NCBI GenBank assembly: GCA_021736615.1
Contig: JAIPFN010000107.1
Coordinates: 1-18,857 of the forward strand
DNA from: Phycisphaerae bacterium
GTDB taxonomy: Bacteria; Planctomycetota; Phycisphaerae; Sedimentisphaerales; Anaerohalosphaeraceae
Reading direction: 5' to 3'
DNA: 18,857 nucleotides
Shown here one piece after another: positions 1 through 6,691 of the stretch. The notes beneath the pieces were generated by a model. It was given only the letters and a program-made list of their open reading frames with translations. It made no database searches and was not told where the DNA came from. The first letter of the stretch is position 1; every line of letters starts with the position of its first letter. The position numbers were made by a program, and so were the translations under genes.

Positions 1-137
1 TGAATGCGTCTAAGATCGGGGACATTGTAAATATTGAGACAGATATTATTTGTAAGACGATAAAAAGGCAGCTTGAACAGATCGCAGGGAAGGGTAAGGG
101 ACTGACGTTGGACAAACTCAGAGATATGGGTTTTTGA
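1..137 (+). CDS. ribE: Riboflavin synthase alpha subunit, C-terminal fragment
   Basis: The reading frame is open from the window edge to the TGA at 135-137 and gives about 44 residues. It contains the segment KIGDIVNIETDII, which matches the end of the second lumazine-binding barrel of riboflavin synthase, where G-D-x-V-N-I-E-x-D is strongly conserved. A short basic tail ending LTLDKLRDMGF follows. The enzyme dismutates two 6,7-dimethyl-8-ribityllumazine molecules into riboflavin and a pyrimidinedione in the cytoplasm. The barrels and substrate pocket lie outside the window, so completeness cannot be judged. A lipoprotein gene starts 37 bases downstream on the same strand and may be cotranscribed. 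Identification rests on the short conserved motif and is fairly secure. Confidence 0.75.
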   Translation, partial: NASKIGDIVNIETDIICKTIKRQLEQIAGKGKGLTLDKLRDMGF

Positions 138-174
138 TCCACGATATAATCGTAACCTTGACAGGAGAACGAAA

Positions 175-1326
175 ATGAAAAATTTATTGCTAACCCTTGG
201 AGTATGCGCATTGATCGGTATCTGTGGATGCAACCAATCCAATCGGCCCTATCCGAAAAGAAATATCGTTTGTGACGATCTTTATCAAGGAGATTCAATA
301 GAGGGCGCAATAACTTTTACGGGATCGCCGGACGATACACGCAAAACTGATATAAAATTTCTTTCACGCCAGGACAAACTTGCACAAGGCAAAGAACTGA
401 AATTCGCAAACAGGTTGTTCAATTGCGGCAAAACCAGAAACGTTGAAGATTACAAATCACTGCTAAGTAATAAAATGAAGAAATTGCTCGCCGCTAAAGA
501 CAAACACAGTTTACTAAACCATCAGATAAGAACAATAGAGGACGGACAGGCTTTCAGTGGACCATGTGAAGTTAATTTTCATGGAAAATGCGATGCCAGG
601 TTTGTAGTAACATTTGGCGAGATAGATAAGAAAATGCTTGATGATTCCAACTGGTACTATTTCCCTGACAAACCAACGCACCAGCTTGGTTTCTTTCATT
701 TTCATAAGGCTAATTATAGTATGATTGGCGGGATGCATTATGTTATTAAAAAAGGCAGCGACTATAAAATCGTAGCAGGGTCGTTCAAGAACAAAGACGT
801 ACCTGAATACGAAAAACCCACAAGAGTTGTGCCGGTTAAGTTTTCAGGTATCGAAAAAAAGACCCTCATGAAAGTATCCACCGGACCACGTGAAAGATGG
901 GAAATCGGCATATCTGAAGCAGATAACAAGAGTAATAAGTTTGAGGTTGTCAAAACTACAGAGGTCATCAATGGAGAAAAAAAACTTGATGCGGATCTGG
1001 CCGAAAAAGTACTGGTCGATTATGCTTACTTTGCTGTCAGGGCTAACGTTTGGGATTATATCAGACTCGGTTTCTATATTAATTTGAAAACTGAACCAAA
1101 TCAAACTTTTGGGCCAGATAAGGGCAGATTGTTTTGCGGGGTAAGTTTTGGCACTGGAAGCACAACTGCAAGCTTAATATACCCCGGCAAGGAAATCTCA
1201 AATATCATCCTTCAGGAAGAAGGCGTATTTGAAAATGGCAAATTAACATTACTTTCCTTTGACAGCACCGGTAAAGATGGTACTATTTACAGAAATAGCG
1301 TTTTTGTACGACTGACGCCGAAGTAA
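175..1326 (+). CDS. Putative lipoprotein of unknown function, 383 aa
   Basis: I do not recognise the family. The start at 175 is preceded by AGGAGA at 163-168, a good ribosome binding site. Residues 1-18 form a short hydrophobic signal peptide ending in I-C-G before Cys19, a plausible lipobox, so the mature protein is probably a lipid-anchored envelope protein. The mature part is lysine- and aromatic-rich with predicted beta character and no obvious catalytic motif. Mature cysteines (for example in NCGK, GPCEV and GKCDA) could form disulfides. It sits between the riboflavin synthase end and pdxA (26-base gap), but nothing in it suggests a cofactor role. The gene is AT-rich compared with pdxA, so it may be a later insertion into a housekeeping operon. 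Confidence 0.8.
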   Translation: MKNLLLTLGVCALIGICGCNQSNRPYPKRNIVCDDLYQGDSIEGAITFTGSPDDTRKTDIKFLSRQDKLAQGKELKFANRLFNCGKTRNVEDYKSLLSNKMKKLLAAKDKHSLLNHQIRTIEDGQAFSGPCEVNFHGKCDARFVVTFGEIDKKMLDDSNWYYFPDKPTHQLGFFHFHKANYSMIGGMHYVIKKGSDYKIVAGSFKNKDVPEYEKPTRVVPVKFSGIEKKTLMKVSTGPRERWEIGISEADNKSNKFEVVKTTEVINGEKKLDADLAEKVLVDYAYFAVRANVWDYIRLGFYINLKTEPNQTFGPDKGRLFCGVSFGTGSTTASLIYPGKEISNIILQEEGVFENGKLTLLSFDSTGKDGTIYRNSVFVRLTPK

Positions 1327-1352
1327 TCTCTGTAATAGGAATTTGCTAATAT

Positions 1353-2411
1353 ATGCCTGAGGATAGTAATAAACAATTTGTCGACGAGCTGCCGGTTATC
1401 GGAATCACCATGGGTGACCCCGGCGGGATCGGGCCTGAGATTATTGTCAAGGCCCTCGCCGATCCTCTGGTCAGGCGTCAGGCCAAGTTTGTCATCTTCG
1501 GAATGGCCGAGCAGCTTGCCTATGCCGCCGACACCGCCGAGATCGAACCCTACTGGCTGCGGCATCCGCACGAAAAGATCAGCCGCAATTATCCCCGCCA
1601 GGTAGTAGTCGCCGACTATGACGAGTTCTCCGTTCCTTCCTGGGTACACGTTCCAAGCATAACATCCGGTGAAGCTTCGATGCGATTTTGTTTCGACGCC
1701 ATCAAGGCCGCAAACGAAGGGCTTATCGACGCCGTCGTCACTGCCCCGATCAGCAAGACAAGCTGGCAGTACGCAGACAGCACATGGACCGGCCATACCG
1801 AGATGCTCGCCGACCTCTGCAAATCGCGAAAGGCTATGATGTTTGTCGGCGGCCCGCTAAAACTTGCACTTGCGACGATACACGAATCGCTTTTTTCAAT
1901 TCGCCATAAATTCACTATCGGAACTGTCTTCGAGCCTATCGATCTTCTTAACGACGCACTCAAGAAATATTTCGGTATTGAAAAACCAAAGATCGCCGTC
2001 TGCGGACTTAACCCCCACGCCGGCGAAGAAGGACAGTTCGGCGACGAAGAGCGCCGGGTTATCTCTCCGACAATACTGATGGCACAGGAAGTCGGTATCG
2101 ACTGCTGCGGCCCCTACCCTGCCGATACGCTTTTTGTCAAGGCCGCACAAGGCGAATTTGACGGCGTCGTGGCGATGTACCACGATCAGGGACTTATCCC
2201 GGTTAAACTGCTGGCTTTCGATAAAGCAGTTAACGTTACTATCGGCCTTCCGATCATCCGAACGTCGCCGAGTCACGGAACGGCTTTCGATATCGCCGGC
2301 AAGGGAATCGCAAACGAGTCCAGCATGAAAGAAGCGATCAAAGTCGCCATCGAAATGATCAAAGCCGGCAGAAACTACCCACAGGAAAACACCAATGCAG
2401 ACAAAGCATGA
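1353..2411 (+). CDS. pdxA: 4-hydroxythreonine-4-phosphate dehydrogenase PdxA
   Basis: PdxA oxidises 4-phosphohydroxy-L-threonine with NAD(P), giving 3-amino-2-oxopropyl phosphate for pyridoxal 5'-phosphate synthesis in the DXP-dependent route. The 352-residue length is normal. Visible motifs are the N-terminal GITMGDPGGIGPEI (residues 17-30), WTGHTE (145-150), and the three metal-binding histidines by family alignment: His177 in TIHESL, His222 in NPHAGE and His277 in YHDQG. The C-terminal signature RTSPSHGTAFDIAGKG (303-318) is intact. The ATG at 1353 has a modest AGGAA upstream. The last 17 bases overlap the start of rsmA, which implies translational coupling. The order pdxA-rsmA is also known from Proteobacteria, where the two genes share an operon. 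No damage is seen. Confidence 0.96.
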   Translation: MPEDSNKQFVDELPVIGITMGDPGGIGPEIIVKALADPLVRRQAKFVIFGMAEQLAYAADTAEIEPYWLRHPHEKISRNYPRQVVVADYDEFSVPSWVHVPSITSGEASMRFCFDAIKAANEGLIDAVVTAPISKTSWQYADSTWTGHTEMLADLCKSRKAMMFVGGPLKLALATIHESLFSIRHKFTIGTVFEPIDLLNDALKKYFGIEKPKIAVCGLNPHAGEEGQFGDEERRVISPTILMAQEVGIDCCGPYPADTLFVKAAQGEFDGVVAMYHDQGLIPVKLLAFDKAVNVTIGLPIIRTSPSHGTAFDIAGKGIANESSMKEAIKVAIEMIKAGRNYPQENTNADKA

Positions 2412-3282
2412 AATAGAATGTATTCTGGCAAGCGCAGGGACGGCTCCGAATAAAAGACTCGGCCAGAATTTCCTCATCGATCTGAACCTGATGCGAAAAC
2501 TCATCGATGCAGCCGGTGTGCAGCCAAATGATGTCGTACTGGAAGTCGGCTGCGGAACGGGATCTTTTACCGAAGGCTTATCAGAGGTCGCCGGATTTCT
2601 CGTTGGCGTCGAATACGACCATATACTCGGACCGATTGTGATCCGCAATTTCAAGGATGTCGAAAACGTAAAAATAATCAACACAGACATCCTCGAAAAC
2701 AAACACACACTTAACACAGAAGCGGTCGAATCTGTTAAACAGGCCCGGTCAAAACTGGGCGGCAGAGTTTTACTCGTCGCCAACCTCCCCTACAACGTCG
2801 CGGCTTCGATAATGGCAAACCTGATAACCGGCGACCAACTGAGCGCAGACGTAATGTACGTAACGGTGCAAAAAGAAGTCGCCGAACGAATGGCAGCTGC
2901 CGCAGGCGACAAACGCTACGGAATACTAAGCATACTAATGGCCGCGACGGGCAAAACGGAGATAATAAGGATCTTACCGGCAAGCGTATTCTGGCCAAAA
3001 CCAAAGGTAGAATCGGCAATGGTAAAATTCCAGCGAGACGAAGAAAAAGCCGCCCGGATAAAAGACATCCATACCTTCAGGGAAGTAGTAAGCCTCTTCA
3101 TGGGCCACCGCCGAAAAATGCTAAAAGCAACAACAAAGCTAGCCGAAGGAAAACTAGCCCAGATCGAGAACTGGCCAGAAATCTTCGAAAAATGCAAAAT
3201 AGACCCAAAAGAAAGACCAGAAAAACTTTCGCCGGAAGATTATATTACGCTGGCGAATTCTTGTTTTGGTCAGTTTGATTAA
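2395..3282 (+). CDS. rsmA: 16S rRNA (adenine1518/1519-N6)-dimethyltransferase RsmA/KsgA
   Basis: RsmA uses S-adenosylmethionine to dimethylate two adjacent adenines in helix 45 of 16S rRNA, a late quality step in 30S assembly. The 295 residues contain KRLGQNFLID (20-29), the SAM-binding loop EVGCGTGSFTEG (50-61), the catalytic NLPYN (130-134), the VQKEVAERM segment (158-166), and FWPKPKVESAMV (199-210) leading into the small helical C-terminal domain. The ATG at 2395 is preceded by AGGAAA inside the end of pdxA. From about 2750 to 3240 the coding strand becomes strikingly rich in A and C, with many A-ending Leu and Ile codons, and just after the stop it flips to G/T-rich sequence. No frame damage is seen. 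Confidence 0.96.
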   Translation: MQTKHEIECILASAGTAPNKRLGQNFLIDLNLMRKLIDAAGVQPNDVVLEVGCGTGSFTEGLSEVAGFLVGVEYDHILGPIVIRNFKDVENVKIINTDILENKHTLNTEAVESVKQARSKLGGRVLLVANLPYNVAASIMANLITGDQLSADVMYVTVQKEVAERMAAAAGDKRYGILSILMAATGKTEIIRILPASVFWPKPKVESAMVKFQRDEEKAARIKDIHTFREVVSLFMGHRRKMLKATTKLAEGKLAQIENWPEIFEKCKIDPKERPEKLSPEDYITLANSCFGQFD

Positions 3283-3286
3283 TGTG

Positions 3287-3314
3287 TTGCGGGGTTGTTG
3301 GTTTTGGGTATAAT
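3287..3314 (+). promoter_or_regulatory. Candidate sigma70-like promoter for the 3396-4798 cassette
   Basis: TTGCGG at 3287-3292 and a perfect TATAAT at 3309-3314 are separated by 16 bases. They lie in the spacer after rsmA, about 80 bases upstream of the ATG at 3396. The surrounding G/T-rich sequence makes a chance match possible, so this is tentative. If real, the cassette is transcribed independently of pdxA-rsmA. Confidence 0.4.
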
Positions 3315-3395
3315 GATGGGAGATTAAAGGATCGCTCACACATCTGGCGTTTTATGCAGACACTGTAATTATTGTTTGGTATAGGAGAGAAAATC

Positions 3396-3746
3396 ATGAC
3401 GAAATATGAAAGAGCGAGTCAAATTTGGGCAGTTCTTGCCTGGACAGCAAAAAATCGACAGACGCTGACATACAGTCACCTGTCAAAACTCATCGGTGTT
3501 CCAAAGGTAGGGCTAGGCCAACTTCTTGAGCCAATTCAAACTTACTGCTTATCAGACAAAAAGGAAGAGATGCCACCATTAACGATTCTTGTTATTGGTG
3601 AAATGTCCGGGATTCCGCACGAAGGTTTTTATGAATCTGATATAACCAAGTATCCCAAATTATATGTGCGGCTTTACGAGTATGACTGGCTTGCACATGG
3701 CAACCCTGGACCAGAAGGATTTGAGAATGTTTGCAAAAGGGATTGA
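3396..3746 (+). CDS. Small conserved-looking protein, first gene of the DUF2971 cassette, 116 aa
   Basis: No named family can be assigned. The ATG at 3396 is chosen over an upstream in-frame TTG (3372) because AGGAGA lies at 3383-3388 with 7-base spacing. The protein opens with YERASQIWAVLAWTAKNRQTL. The segment LTYSHLSKLIGVPKVGLGQL (24-43) looks like a compact helical or winged-helix unit of the TY-x-x-L-(x)3-IG type seen in alkyltransferase-like and HNH-associated N-terminal domains. MPPLTILVIGEMSGIPHEGF (59-78) resembles the PP-(L/I)-(T/Q)-x-LV-N/G-x-x-TG-P-G segment that often follows it. There is no signal peptide or membrane segment, so it should be cytoplasmic. Its stop (TGA 3744-3746) is 2 bases before the next gene, so the two are very likely coexpressed. 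The nucleic-acid-binding role is inference. Confidence 0.8.
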   Translation: MTKYERASQIWAVLAWTAKNRQTLTYSHLSKLIGVPKVGLGQLLEPIQTYCLSDKKEEMPPLTILVIGEMSGIPHEGFYESDITKYPKLYVRLYEYDWLAHGNPGPEGFENVCKRD

Positions 3747-3748
3747 CG

Positions 3749-4798
3749 ATGACCGAGAAAAAAAACAGCAAGTCCGAATCAAAAGAACCATCTGTACCGC
3801 TTAATCGTGAGCAGCACTTGAAGCAGACAAAAAAACTCATGGAATCATTCTCCGAATCTTACGATAAGCTAATCTATCATTATACATCTGAAAGTATTTT
3901 TCAAAAAATCGTAAAAAGCGGCGAAATACATTTAACAAACACCGAATTTGTCAACGATACCACTGAATGCAAAGCTTTACAGAAAGAAATTAATCTGTTT
4001 GGGAAAGGCGAGCTTTCATCTAATAGGTATATAGAAAAGTGGTGGCAACAATTTCTGAAAAATAAAAATGATAACACTAACTTTGTCGCATCTTTTAGCA
4101 AAAATCCTGACTCTCTGGAGCAATGGCGGGCTTATGGCGATATCTGTATCGGCTTTGATGCTCGAAGATTAAGGAAGCCCGGTTTTTCATTGTACGAATG
4201 TGTCTACTGCAAAAATGAAATTAAAGAATTGATACTAAAAGTACTCAAAACAGCAGGATGGATGTTGGATGACCCGGACAGGACGAGACAATATATTGCA
4301 GAAAATGGTATTCGGACAACCAGCTACGATGATGCAAGGGATGGTGCAGCATTCTATTTGATGTTTGAAATTTCAAGAAGACTAAAGCACCCTTGTTATG
4401 TAAACGAAGAAGAAGTTCGATTAATGGTGAGTTCCAATCAACATTGGAATTTCCCTAATTCCCCGTCCATGTATGACAATGACCCGCCCATTCATTTTCG
4501 ACAACATCAGGGTTTTGAGGTACCTGTTCCCTATGTCAAATATTTTACAACAACTGAACCAGAAGATGAATGTGATTCCAGTGAGAAATATAAAGGTAAA
4601 ACAGAACATCAGATAAAGGAGGAAAAACGGGAGAAGGAGAAAAACCAGAAACGGGCACTTCTGCCAATTAAAGAAATCTGGGTTGGCCCTACATCCCACA
4701 AAGAGAAGACAAGGCTTGCATGCGAGATTCTATTGCAGGAAAAAGGGTATAAAGATGTTCCAGTAAATATCTCCGAATTACCCTATCGAGGATTTTAA
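3749..4798 (+). CDS. DUF2971 family protein
   Basis: The start at 3749 is an ATG with AAAAGG at 3735-3740. An upstream in-frame TTG (3731) would overlap the preceding gene and lacks a site. The 349 residues show the DUF2971 pattern: LIYHYTSES (41-49), the following FVNDTTE (67-73), FVASFSKNPDSLEQWRAYG (112-130) leading into ICIGFD (132-137), VNEEEVRLM (218-226), IKEIWVGP (307-314) and a terminal ISELPYR (341-347). The family's biochemical activity is not established to my knowledge. The order His-Tyr, central aromatic or serine motif, then Glu-Glu-x-x-Arg is reminiscent of ADP-ribosyltransferase-like folds, but I offer that only as a hypothesis. A charged Lys/Glu-rich insert lies at 279-302. 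No signal peptide or membrane helix is seen. Lower GC than pdxA-rsmA suggests an accessory module. Confidence 0.85.
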   Translation: MTEKKNSKSESKEPSVPLNREQHLKQTKKLMESFSESYDKLIYHYTSESIFQKIVKSGEIHLTNTEFVNDTTECKALQKEINLFGKGELSSNRYIEKWWQQFLKNKNDNTNFVASFSKNPDSLEQWRAYGDICIGFDARRLRKPGFSLYECVYCKNEIKELILKVLKTAGWMLDDPDRTRQYIAENGIRTTSYDDARDGAAFYLMFEISRRLKHPCYVNEEEVRLMVSSNQHWNFPNSPSMYDNDPPIHFRQHQGFEVPVPYVKYFTTTEPEDECDSSEKYKGKTEHQIKEEKREKEKNQKRALLPIKEIWVGPTSHKEKTRLACEILLQEKGYKDVPVNISELPYRGF

Positions 4799-4821
4799 TC
4801 TTTAGATAGTCTTTTCTTTCA

Positions 4822-4845
4822 GTGTAATCCGTGAAATTCGTGGTT
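4822..4845 (-). repeat. Dispersed 24-bp repeat, copy 1
   Basis: Read on the minus strand, these 24 bases match positions 16286-16309 on the plus strand at 20 of 24 positions (core TTTC[A/G]CGGATTACAC). The two copies are 11.4 kb apart in opposite orientation, and both lie in spacers just after a gene. Sequences of the form 'accacagatttcacggattacac' recur in many environmental bacterial genomes, so this is probably a dispersed non-coding repeat. Confidence 0.55.
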
Positions 4846-4899
4846 CAAAACATCCTTTTAATCCGGACGAGGGCCGCAATGGGTTTGCTTTAAGCCCTT

Positions 4900-4915
4900 G
4901 ATCCTGTGATCCTGT
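4900..4915 (+). repeat. Two tandem copies of GATCCTGT
   Basis: The 8-mer GATCCTGT occurs twice without a gap (4900-4907 and 4908-4915). The array abuts the left edge of the truncated metallopeptidase copy, whose homology begins at about 4917-4921. The rest of 4799-4899 shows only the 24-bp repeat above and a weak GGGTTT/AAGCCC hairpin near 4880-4896 that lacks a T-tract. Confidence 0.5.
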
Positions 4916-5149
4916 CTAAACTAATTGTATCGCGTAGTTTCTTAATTTTTTGTTTTGCTGTTTCGAGTTTGGTATGTGTTTTCCCAGGTGGTTCCAGAAA
5001 TCTTTGCTGTGGTTTTTTATTTTTGTGTGGGTCAGTTCGTGGAGGATTACGTAGTCCATCAAGTCCTGCGGCAGTGAGACGAGGTTGATATTCAGGTTGA
5101 TATTATTCTTAGACGAGCAGCTGCCCCACCGGGTTTTCTGGTTTCGCAA
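4916..5149 (-). pseudogene. Truncated second copy of the YgjP-type metallopeptidase gene (C-terminal part)
   Basis: The segment encodes the last 77 or so residues of a YgjP/DUF45 protein and keeps WGSC, the zinc motif HELTH and the NHSKDFW third-ligand segment. It lacks the roughly 105 N-terminal residues of the intact gene at 6140-6688. DNA homology to 6145-6372 is gap-free at a constant offset of 1224 bases and stops abruptly at 5148. I count 18 differences in 228 bases, of which 16 are synonymous and two change an amino acid (S/P and N/S). Ends differ: ...IQLV TAG here, ...IQLG TAA there. A TTG at 5149 follows a GGAGG, but spacing is only 3 bases, so translation of a short product is doubtful. 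Confidence 0.8.
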
Positions 5150-5213
5150 GGGCCTCCAAATAATAGAAAGCCCTTTTTTGATTACCCAAAGCTCTCAGTC
5201 TTTTTAATGACCG

Positions 5214-5834
5214 TTAATTACCATACATACGACTTAATAGATCAATCGTCGGCATAGCTGGGTAAAATTCACCTTGCGGCCCCAAATAACCGCCTTCAAG
5301 CCTTTTCAAAACGACCGGTTTAAAACCAGAACCATTCTGTTTTGGAACATATAGCGTCAGAGTAGTTGAATCTATCTTATTTACAATAGATGTGTTAGAC
5401 GCTGGGGTAGTCTTGGCAGCTATAACTTCGACAGGCCTTTCAACAACAATGTATCCTCCCGAACCAGCTTTATAATAAACATCATCAGCCACATAATAAA
5501 CTCTTCCATTGAGAACAATTACCCTGTGATGCTTAGGCAATATTTTTATAACAGGTGCGGTTACAGTATAATAATCATTTAAATCGTGTCTATAATAAAC
5601 ACCTGCATGGATCCAGTAAGATACTCCTCCGACAGTAATTCGTCGCGATCCTACCGGGAGATGACCAACACGTTTAACAACATGTCCCTTGTTGTGTATG
5701 GGCTGTCTCACAAAAGGGGCTTTATGGCGTATGGGACCAATTGGCTTAGGATGGCGAACATCTTTTGCCTGACAAAAAGCTGTAAGTAATACAAGCATAA
5801 TCGGAACGATTATTTTCAGTTTTCTTAACTCCAT
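5214..5834 (-). CDS. Secreted DUF6515-like protein with tandem YY repeats
   Basis: The ATG at 5834 is chosen over upstream in-frame ATGs (5858, 5894) because AAAGGAAG at 5842-5849 gives 7-base spacing and the protein then opens with a normal signal peptide: a basic start, hydrophobic residues 8-20 and a likely cut after CQA (residue 23). The 206-residue protein is therefore exported. The mature N-terminus is His/Pro/Arg-rich. Two repeats follow, VGGVSYWIHAGVYYRHD and LNGRVYYVADDVYYKAG, each trailed by Y-x-V-x-x-P-V. This is the pattern I associate with DUF6515. The end, GGYLGPQGEFYPAMPTIDLL (181-200), is a second recognisable conserved segment. Function is unknown; a periplasmic or surface role is inferred. 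It sits between the intact and truncated metallopeptidase copies. Confidence 0.8.
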   Translation of the reverse strand: MELRKLKIIVPIMLVLLTAFCQAKDVRHPKPIGPIRHKAPFVRQPIHNKGHVVKRVGHLPVGSRRITVGGVSYWIHAGVYYRHDLNDYYTVTAPVIKILPKHHRVIVLNGRVYYVADDVYYKAGSGGYIVVERPVEVIAAKTTPASNTSIVNKIDSTTLTLYVPKQNGSGFKPVVLKRLEGGYLGPQGEFYPAMPTIDLLSRMYGN

Positions 5835-5875
5835 AACGCGACTTCCTTTCACAGACATATTCTTGAGAATCTTTA

Positions 5876-5904
5876 ATAATGGACCTAAGCTCATAGTATT
5901 TCAA
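5876..5904 (-). promoter_or_regulatory. Candidate promoter for the DUF6515-like gene
   Basis: On the minus strand, TTGAAA (5904-5899) and CATTAT (5881-5876) are 17 bases apart. They end 41 bases upstream of the ATG at 5834. The spacing is ideal and both hexamers are close to consensus, but there is no further support. Confidence 0.4.
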
Positions 5905-5963
5905 CAGGATACTAATAGAGCTACTTTCTAAGATATTAGTGTTCCATTTACATAAAAAGTTAC

Positions 5964-6113
5964 ATGTTTTTTTCAGTTTTTCAAAAAAAGCAATCCCCAT
6001 GCCGAACGCAGAACTTAAAAAAAGACCGGTGGAATTATATTCTGCTTGAAGACGAGCGAGGTTTCGTGATGCGTATATTTTACTATGGCGGTTTCTGGAA
6101 AGATGTACAATAA
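5964..6113 (+). CDS. Possible small ORF or gene remnant, 49 aa
   Basis: A 49-codon frame runs from the ATG at 5964 to the TAA at 6111-6113, opposite in strand to its neighbours. The second half, WNYILLEDERGFVMRIFYYG (residues 23-42) followed by GFWKDVQ, has the composition and rhythm of a real folded protein. The first half is read from A/T homopolymer runs and looks non-coding. There is no ribosome binding site before the ATG. The likeliest readings are the 3' remnant of a lost gene or a short gene with an unrecognised start. I do not recognise the family. Confidence 0.3.
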   Translation: MFFSVFQKKQSPCRTQNLKKDRWNYILLEDERGFVMRIFYYGGFWKDVQ

Positions 6114-6139
6114 TAAGACCGAGTAAGGCAGCCTAAGAC

Positions 6140-6688
6140 TTACCCCAACTGAATCGCGTAGCTTCTTAGCTTTTTGTTTTGCTGTTTCGGATTTGGTATG
6201 TGTTTTCCCAGGTGGTTCCAGAAGTCTTTGCTGTGGTTTTTTATTTTTGTGTGGGTCAGTTCGTGGAGGATTACGTAGTCCATCAGGTCCTGCGGCAGTG
6301 AGACGAGGTTGATATTGAGGTTGATATTATTCTTCGACGAGCAGCTCCCCCAGCGAGTCTTCTGATTCCGCAGTGCAACCTTGTTGTATTTAAACCCGTG
6401 CTTATCGGCGAGATATTTCAGCCGTGGGATAAGCACCTTGCGTGCATGTGCCCTGTCAACTTTTACAAGGGGAATTTTCTTTTCGACTCGCTCGATCTTT
6501 TCAAGATGCTTGTTCACCCAGTCACTTTTGGAGTGCAAAAACTCAAGTGCCTTTTCATAGGAAACCCTGCCCGGCACAGCGACACGAATTTTGCCGCTGC
6601 CCCTGACAGAAATATTGATATACCTGGCCCGGCTGCTCCGCTCAAACAGAACGTCCCCTACACCATCGATGCTAACGACCTTTCGCAA
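6140..6688 (-). CDS. YgjP-type (DUF45, M48-like) zinc metallopeptidase domain protein
   Basis: The 182 residues match the YgjP/DUF45 family: an N-terminal RSSRARYINISVRGSGKIRV segment (17-36), a basic helix around 70-95, TRWGSCSSKNNINLN (111-125), the zinc-binding and catalytic HELTH (142-146) with the third ligand expected at His152 in NHSKDFW, and a Lys-rich end. The family resembles WLM/SprT-like metallopeptidases; physiological substrates are uncertain. The start is TTG at 6688 with GGAAGG (6701-6696) and 7-base spacing. It lies in the same frame as ftsH, 3 bases after the ftsH stop, so translation is probably coupled and any stop readthrough would fuse them. A truncated copy of this gene lies 1.2 kb away. 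Confidence 0.9.
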   Translation of the reverse strand: MRKVVSIDGVGDVLFERSSRARYINISVRGSGKIRVAVPGRVSYEKALEFLHSKSDWVNKHLEKIERVEKKIPLVKVDRAHARKVLIPRLKYLADKHGFKYNKVALRNQKTRWGSCSSKNNINLNINLVSLPQDLMDYVILHELTHTKIKNHSKDFWNHLGKHIPNPKQQNKKLRSYAIQLG

Positions 6689-6691
6689 TGG

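Noticed and set aside
1896..2783. 295-codon minus-strand frame across pdxA and rsmA
   Set aside because: Shadow of two well-recognised plus-strand genes, spanning their junction; no motif or ribosome binding site.
5148..5179. AAGGGC...GCCCTT followed by T-tract, looking like a plus-strand terminator
   Set aside because: No plus-strand gene ends nearby, the loop is 16 bases and the hairpin straddles the breakpoint of the truncated copy.
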